Assembly (NCBI GenBank): GCA_039030715.1
Contig: JBCCDU010000001.1
Coordinates: forward strand, 1-64,000
Direction: 5' to 3'
Length of the DNA: 64,000 nucleotides
Source: Thermohalobaculum sp039030715
GTDB lineage: Bacteria; Pseudomonadota; Alphaproteobacteria; Rhodobacterales; Rhodobacteraceae
Part shown: in pieces, positions 60,508-64,000 of the stretch
Layout: every line of letters begins with the position of its first letter
Numbering within the stretch: position 1 is the first letter of the stretch
Program-made: the position numbers and the translations under genes
Notes under the pieces: model-generated
The model's input: only the letters and a program-made list of their open reading frames with translations
Databases searched by the model: none
Told to the model about the DNA's origin: nothing

Positions 60508-60984
60508 ATGTTCAACGTTCTCGTGCTCTGCACCGGCAATTCGGCCCGTTCGATCCTGGCCGAAGCGATCTTCAACCGCGACAGTTCCGGCTGGCTGCGG
60601 GCGTTCTCGGCCGGGTCCAATCCCACGGGCCGCATCCATCCCGACGCGATGCGCCTGCTGAAGCGCCGGGGCATCTCGACCGAAGGCTATCGCTCGAAAA
60701 GCTGGCACGAGTTTGCGGCCCCAGGCGCACCGCGCATCGATCTGGCGATCACGCTTTGCGCCACCGTCGCGGGCGAGGTCTGCCCAGCATGGCCCGGCGC
60801 ACCAATGCGCACTCATTGGGGCATCGACGACCCTGCCGCCGCGCCGCCCGATCAAATCGACCTGGCCTTCCAGTCGGCCTATCACCTGCTCTCCGCCCGG
60901 ATAAACGCCTTCCTGGCGCTGCCTTTCGAAGACCTGGACGGCATGCGGCTGCAGGGAGAGCTCGACCGAATCGGCGAGGGGTGA
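60508..60984 (+). CDS. arsC: Arsenate reductase ArsC / low-molecular-weight phosphatase fold
   Basis: 158 residues. The P-loop at the start, VLVLCTGNSARSILAEAIFN, matches thioredoxin/glutaredoxin-linked arsenate reductases related to LMW phosphatases. Further Cys residues for the redox relay lie in LCATVAGEVCPAWPG. It is followed immediately by an aquaporin gene, an arrangement seen in ars operons, supporting arsenate over tyrosine phosphatase activity. No arsR regulator is nearby. Confidence 0.85.
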   Translation: MFNVLVLCTGNSARSILAEAIFNRDSSGWLRAFSAGSNPTGRIHPDAMRLLKRRGISTEGYRSKSWHEFAAPGAPRIDLAITLCATVAGEVCPAWPGAPMRTHWGIDDPAAAPPDQIDLAFQSAYHLLSARINAFLALPFEDLDGMRLQGELDRIGEG

Positions 60985-61665
60985 ATGCAAACCTTGCGTG
61001 AACTGTCTGCCGAATTCCTGGGCACGCTGTTTCTGCTGACGACCATTGTCGGCTCCGGCATCATGGGCGATGCGCTGTCCAGCGGTGCCGTGGGCCTGGC
61101 GCTGCTGCCCCACGCCATCGCGATCGGCTGCATGCTGTTTGTTCTCATCACGCTCTTCGGGCCGGTCTCGGGCGCGCATTTCAACCCCGCCGTGACCCTG
61201 GTCTTTGCACTGCGGGGCGATCTGGCGGCGGCAAAGGCAATCGGCTTCATCTGCGCTCAGATCGCGGGCGCAATCTGCGGCACGCTGCTGGCACATCTGA
61301 TGTTCGATCTGCATTTGCTGCAAATCTCAGAGAAGCTGCGCAGCAGCACTGGGCAATGGGTGGCGGAGGGGGTGGCGACCTTCGGCCTGCTGTTGGTGAT
61401 CCTGGCGGGCCTGCGCGTGAAACCCCAGGCCATCCCGGCCATGGTCGGGCTCTACATCACCGCGGCGCTCTGGTTCACCGCATCGACCTCTTTCGCCAAT
61501 CCTGCGGTCACGGTCGCCCGTGCGCTGACCGAGACCTTCACCGGCATCCGGCCCCAGGATGTCTTGCCCTTCATCGCGGCCCAGACTGCCGGGGCCGTGC
61601 TGGCATTGCTGGTCGTTCCGCTGATCTGGGGCCGGGACCGCGCGTCAGAGCGACGTGACCCATAG
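60985..61665 (+). CDS. MIP/aquaporin family channel, arsenite-efflux-like (AqpS-like)
   Basis: 226-residue membrane channel with six helices and two NPA boxes: SGAHFNPAVTLVFALRG and TSFANPAVTVARALTETFTG. In rhizobia an aquaglyceroporin (AqpS) beside arsC lets arsenite leave the cell down its gradient after ArsC reduction. The ATG touches the arsC stop, so the two are coupled. The last 21 bases overlap the convergent regulator gene. Confidence 0.87.
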   Translation: MQTLRELSAEFLGTLFLLTTIVGSGIMGDALSSGAVGLALLPHAIAIGCMLFVLITLFGPVSGAHFNPAVTLVFALRGDLAAAKAIGFICAQIAGAICGTLLAHLMFDLHLLQISEKLRSSTGQWVAEGVATFGLLLVILAGLRVKPQAIPAMVGLYITAALWFTASTSFANPAVTVARALTETFTGIRPQDVLPFIAAQTAGAVLALLVVPLIWGRDRASERRDP

Positions 61666-62289
61666 GATCACCGCATCCTCGGGCGACACCGACACCACAC
61701 AATGCCCCATCGCCGCGTCGTAATAGGCGCTGTCCCCGGTCGCCAGATCCACCGGTTCGTAGAATTCCGTCATCAGCCGGGCGGCACCTGAAAGAACCAG
61801 CAGGAACTCCTCGCCATCATGGCGCACCCAGTCCGAGAAGTCCTCGAACCCCCGCGCCCGGATCGTGGTGCGATAGGGCAGCATCCGCTTGCGGCTGATC
61901 TCGCCCGCCAAAAGCTCATGCTCGTAGGTGGTGGTGATATGCTCGCGCCCCTCGCCTTGCCGGGTGATCGCGCGCCGGCCCGTAACCCTGTCATTGACCG
62001 GCGGGGTGAAAAGCTGTGGCACATCGATGCCCAACCCATGGGCGAGCTTCTGAACCGCGTCGAAAGTCGGCGACATCTGTGCGTTCTCGATCTTCGACAA
62101 GGTCGAGCGCGCAAGACCGGCCCGCCGCGCGGCCTCCTCCAGCGTCCATTCGCGCTGGTGGCGCAACTGGCGCACCCGCTCGCCCAGTTTCAGGGGCTGT
62201 GCCTCGGCGGCGCCATCGGCAGCGCGTGCGATGCTGAGCAGGCTCTCGGCTTGCTCGGTCGATGGCGTGTCGGCGCTGTTGTCGCTCAT
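61645..62289 (-). CDS. XRE-family regulator with cupin sensor domain
   Basis: 214 residues. HTH-XRE at about 35-90 (GERVRQLRHQREWTLEEAAR, RAGLARSTLSKIENAQMSPT) and a C-terminal cupin (about 135-210, ISRKRMLPYRTTIRARGF, EEFLLVLSGAARLMTEFYE, DSAYYDAAMGHCV). Regulators of this layout often sense small metabolites. It is divergent from the acyl-CoA synthetase gene, a possible target. Confidence 0.9.
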   Translation of the reverse strand: MSDNSADTPSTEQAESLLSIARAADGAAEAQPLKLGERVRQLRHQREWTLEEAARRAGLARSTLSKIENAQMSPTFDAVQKLAHGLGIDVPQLFTPPVNDRVTGRRAITRQGEGREHITTTYEHELLAGEISRKRMLPYRTTIRARGFEDFSDWVRHDGEEFLLVLSGAARLMTEFYEPVDLATGDSAYYDAAMGHCVVSVSPEDAVILWVTSL

Positions 62290-62374
62290 GGGTCCCCCGG
62301 GGCAAGCGGATTGAAAGCGGCAGGCGAACCTGTCAGGCTCGGCTCCCTTGCCACATCCAGCCGAACCAGTCCAG

Positions 62375-63928
62375 ATGCCGCCCCTCCCCGTTTCCCTCTA
62401 TGACGCAGGCCCGCCGCCGCCCTGCCCGGAGCGATTCAATATGGCCGCGTATGTAATGATGGCCGGACGAGAGACGCCAAGGAAAACCGCTCTGAAGGTT
62501 CTGGATGGCACCGGCGAGGTGGTGGAGGAATGGCGCTTCGCCGATCTCGACCGCGCAATCATGGGCACCGCCGCGGGCCTGCGCGCACGCGGGCTGCAGC
62601 CCGGCGAGCGTGTGGCCTTGCGCATGGGCAACTTGTCCGATTTCCCGATCCTGTTCTTCGGCACGATTGCGGCGGGCGGCATTGCCGTCCCTACATCGGC
62701 CCAGCTTACCGAGCGGGAATTCCACAAGCTGGCCCAGGACATGACCCCGCGCCTGATCGCCATCGCCGACAATCTGGCCCTGGAGCGGACACCGACGGGG
62801 GCCGAGATCCTGCCGCAGCCGTGCTGGCAAACGCTGCGCGGCGCCAAGCCGCTGGAAGAAACCGCACAGACCGGGCCAGACGATCCGGCCTATCTGATCT
62901 ACACCTCCGGCACTTCGGGCCGGCCCAAGGGCGTGCTGCATGCCCAGCGCGCCGCCTGGGCGCGGCGGATGATGTGGGCGGGCTGGTACGGGCTCGGCGC
63001 GACAGATGTCATGTTGCATACCGGCGCGTTCAACTGGACCTACACGCTCGGCACCGGCCTGACCGATCCCTGGGCCGCGGGGGCCAGCAGTCTGATCCAT
63101 CGCGGCTCGGTGGATCCGACCGACTGGCCCGATCTGGCGGCGCGTCATGGCGCGACGATCCTCGCGGCCACGCCGGGCCTTTACCGCCAGATGCTGCGCG
63201 GGGATGGCGACCTCTCTGGCAGTTTCGCGGCCCTGCGCCACGCCCTTACCGCAGGCGAGCAGATGCCCCAGGCGCTCAGCGAAGCCTGGCGCACCCGCAC
63301 CGGCAGGCCGGTCTACGAAGCGCTCGGCATGTCCGAGATTTCCACCTTCATCTCCAGCAGCCCAGACACGCCCCCGCGTCCAGGCGCCGTGGGCCATCCG
63401 CAACCGGGGCGCAGGGTGGCGGTGCTCGCCGGCAATGCCCCGGCTGCCATAGGCATTGAGGGAGACCTCGCCGTCGCGCGCACCGATCCCGGGCTGATGC
63501 TCGGTTACTGGAACCAACCACGGGAAACGGCGGCCTCGCAGCGCGGCGACTGGTTCATCACCGGCGATCTCGCCCGGATGGACGCCGAGGGCTACATCAC
63601 CCATCTCGGCCGCGCCGACGACGTCATGACCGCGCTCGGCTACCGGATCAGCCCGGGCGAGGTCGAGGAGGCGCTCTCCACCCACCCCGCGATCGCCGAA
63701 ATCGCGGTTACCGAGGTCGAAATCCGCGAAGGCCTCCGCCTGATCGCCGCTTTTATCGTCGCCGACGGCGCCTGGCCGGGCGAAGACGCCCTTGCCGACT
63801 ACGCCCAGACCCGCCTCGCCCGTTACAAATGCCCCAGGATCTGGCAACAGGTCGCCGCCCTGCCCCGCACCGCCAATGGCAAGCTGCAACGGCGCAAACT
63901 GGCCCTCGACACTTCAACCAAGCCCTGA
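62375..63928 (+). CDS. AMP-dependent acyl-CoA synthetase/ligase
   Basis: 517-residue ANL-superfamily enzyme, activating an acid via its adenylate. Start ATG 62375 (MPPLPVSLYDAG), favoured over a TTG 27 bases upstream. Motifs: P-loop A3 YLIYTSGTSGRPKGVLHAQR, A5 YEALGMSEISTF, A7 GDWFITGDLARMD, A8 GRADDVMTALGYRISPGEVE, and the C-terminal catalytic Lys in PRTANGKLQRRKL. The acid is not identifiable; the closest types are medium-chain or aromatic acyl-CoA ligases. Confidence 0.9.
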   Translation: MPPLPVSLYDAGPPPPCPERFNMAAYVMMAGRETPRKTALKVLDGTGEVVEEWRFADLDRAIMGTAAGLRARGLQPGERVALRMGNLSDFPILFFGTIAAGGIAVPTSAQLTEREFHKLAQDMTPRLIAIADNLALERTPTGAEILPQPCWQTLRGAKPLEETAQTGPDDPAYLIYTSGTSGRPKGVLHAQRAAWARRMMWAGWYGLGATDVMLHTGAFNWTYTLGTGLTDPWAAGASSLIHRGSVDPTDWPDLAARHGATILAATPGLYRQMLRGDGDLSGSFAALRHALTAGEQMPQALSEAWRTRTGRPVYEALGMSEISTFISSSPDTPPRPGAVGHPQPGRRVAVLAGNAPAAIGIEGDLAVARTDPGLMLGYWNQPRETAASQRGDWFITGDLARMDAEGYITHLGRADDVMTALGYRISPGEVEEALSTHPAIAEIAVTEVEIREGLRLIAAFIVADGAWPGEDALADYAQTRLARYKCPRIWQQVAALPRTANGKLQRRKLALDTSTKP

Positions 63929-63960
63929 GCGTTCCATGACGCGTCAGGCCGCAGCCGAGG

Positions 63961-63986
63961 CCCTGACAGGCCCTTGCCTGTCAGGG
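63961..63986 (+). terminator. Hairpin after the acyl-CoA synthetase gene
   Basis: A perfect eleven-base stem: CCCTGACAGGC (63961-63971) with GCCTGTCAGGG (63976-63986) around CCTT. The stretch after it (GTGTCGCGTCTTGT) is not a U-run, so termination strength is uncertain. Confidence 0.6.
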
Positions 63987-64000
63987 GTGTCGCGTCTTGT

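Overview
This window comes from a high-GC alphaproteobacterium, most likely Rhodobacterales (Roseobacter/Rhodobacter group). The supports are the gene order dusB-ntrB-ntrC-ntrY-ntrX-trkA-trkH-hfq-hflX, a fused IspD-IspF enzyme, a cimA/leuA pair, alphaproteobacterial SOS boxes (GTTC-N7-GTTC) and an RNase E with a long acidic insertion in its S1 domain. Nearly all of it is ordinary chromosomal core genome. I found no rRNA, tRNA, insertion sequence, prophage or CRISPR array.

Layout. 1-8.3 kb: a truncated rne whose 3' end is replaced by unrelated sequence at the window edge, then divergent cell-wall genes (N-acetylmuramoyl-L-alanine amidase, PBP1A), a HAD phosphatase and prfB. 8.3-13.3 kb: a small secreted protein, ligA, recG and a 42-residue microprotein behind three tandem LexA boxes. 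13.3-25.5 kb (minus strand): nrtS, hflX, hfq, trkH, trkA and the nitrogen regulators ntrX, ntrY, ntrC, ntrB with dusB. 25.6-32.1 kb: ispDF, pgpA, pncC, a BON-LysM protein, a RatA/Coq10 protein, lipA, a DM13 lipoprotein, and mtnA with a class II aldolase (a candidate DHAP shunt for methylthioadenosine/5'-deoxyadenosine salvage). 32.1-43.7 kb: an unexplained 0.5-kb intergenic region, trmFO, a methyltransferase, a squalene/phytoene-synthase-like protein, cimA, cysS, a second DM13 protein, an AhpD-like protein, gltX, two paired small membrane proteins and nadE.

43.9-48.3 kb: a protein of 18.5 MORN repeats built from two nine-repeat halves, a ketopantoate-reductase-like protein, and leuA behind a Leu-rich leader peptide and a candidate attenuator. 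48.4-54.2 kb: the rod-shape operon mreB-mreC-mreD-mrdA(PBP2)-rodA with a good sigma-70 promoter. 54.2-64 kb: a 2-hydroxyacid dehydrogenase, a DUF502 membrane protein, a LysE/ArgO exporter, a family-5 solute-binding protein with a candidate antisense small RNA over its 5' end, 3-hydroxybutyrate dehydrogenase plus a patatin-like hydrolase, arsC with an aquaporin, an XRE-cupin regulator and an acyl-CoA synthetase.

The most notable points are the three-box SOS microprotein gene, the candidate sRNA at about 58.4 kb, the leucine leader, the nine-plus-nine MORN duplication, the contrast between NtrC (GAFTGA present) and NtrX (GAFTGA absent), and the chimeric left edge. No obvious new multi-gene system is present; the SOS microprotein locus is the best candidate for undescribed biology.
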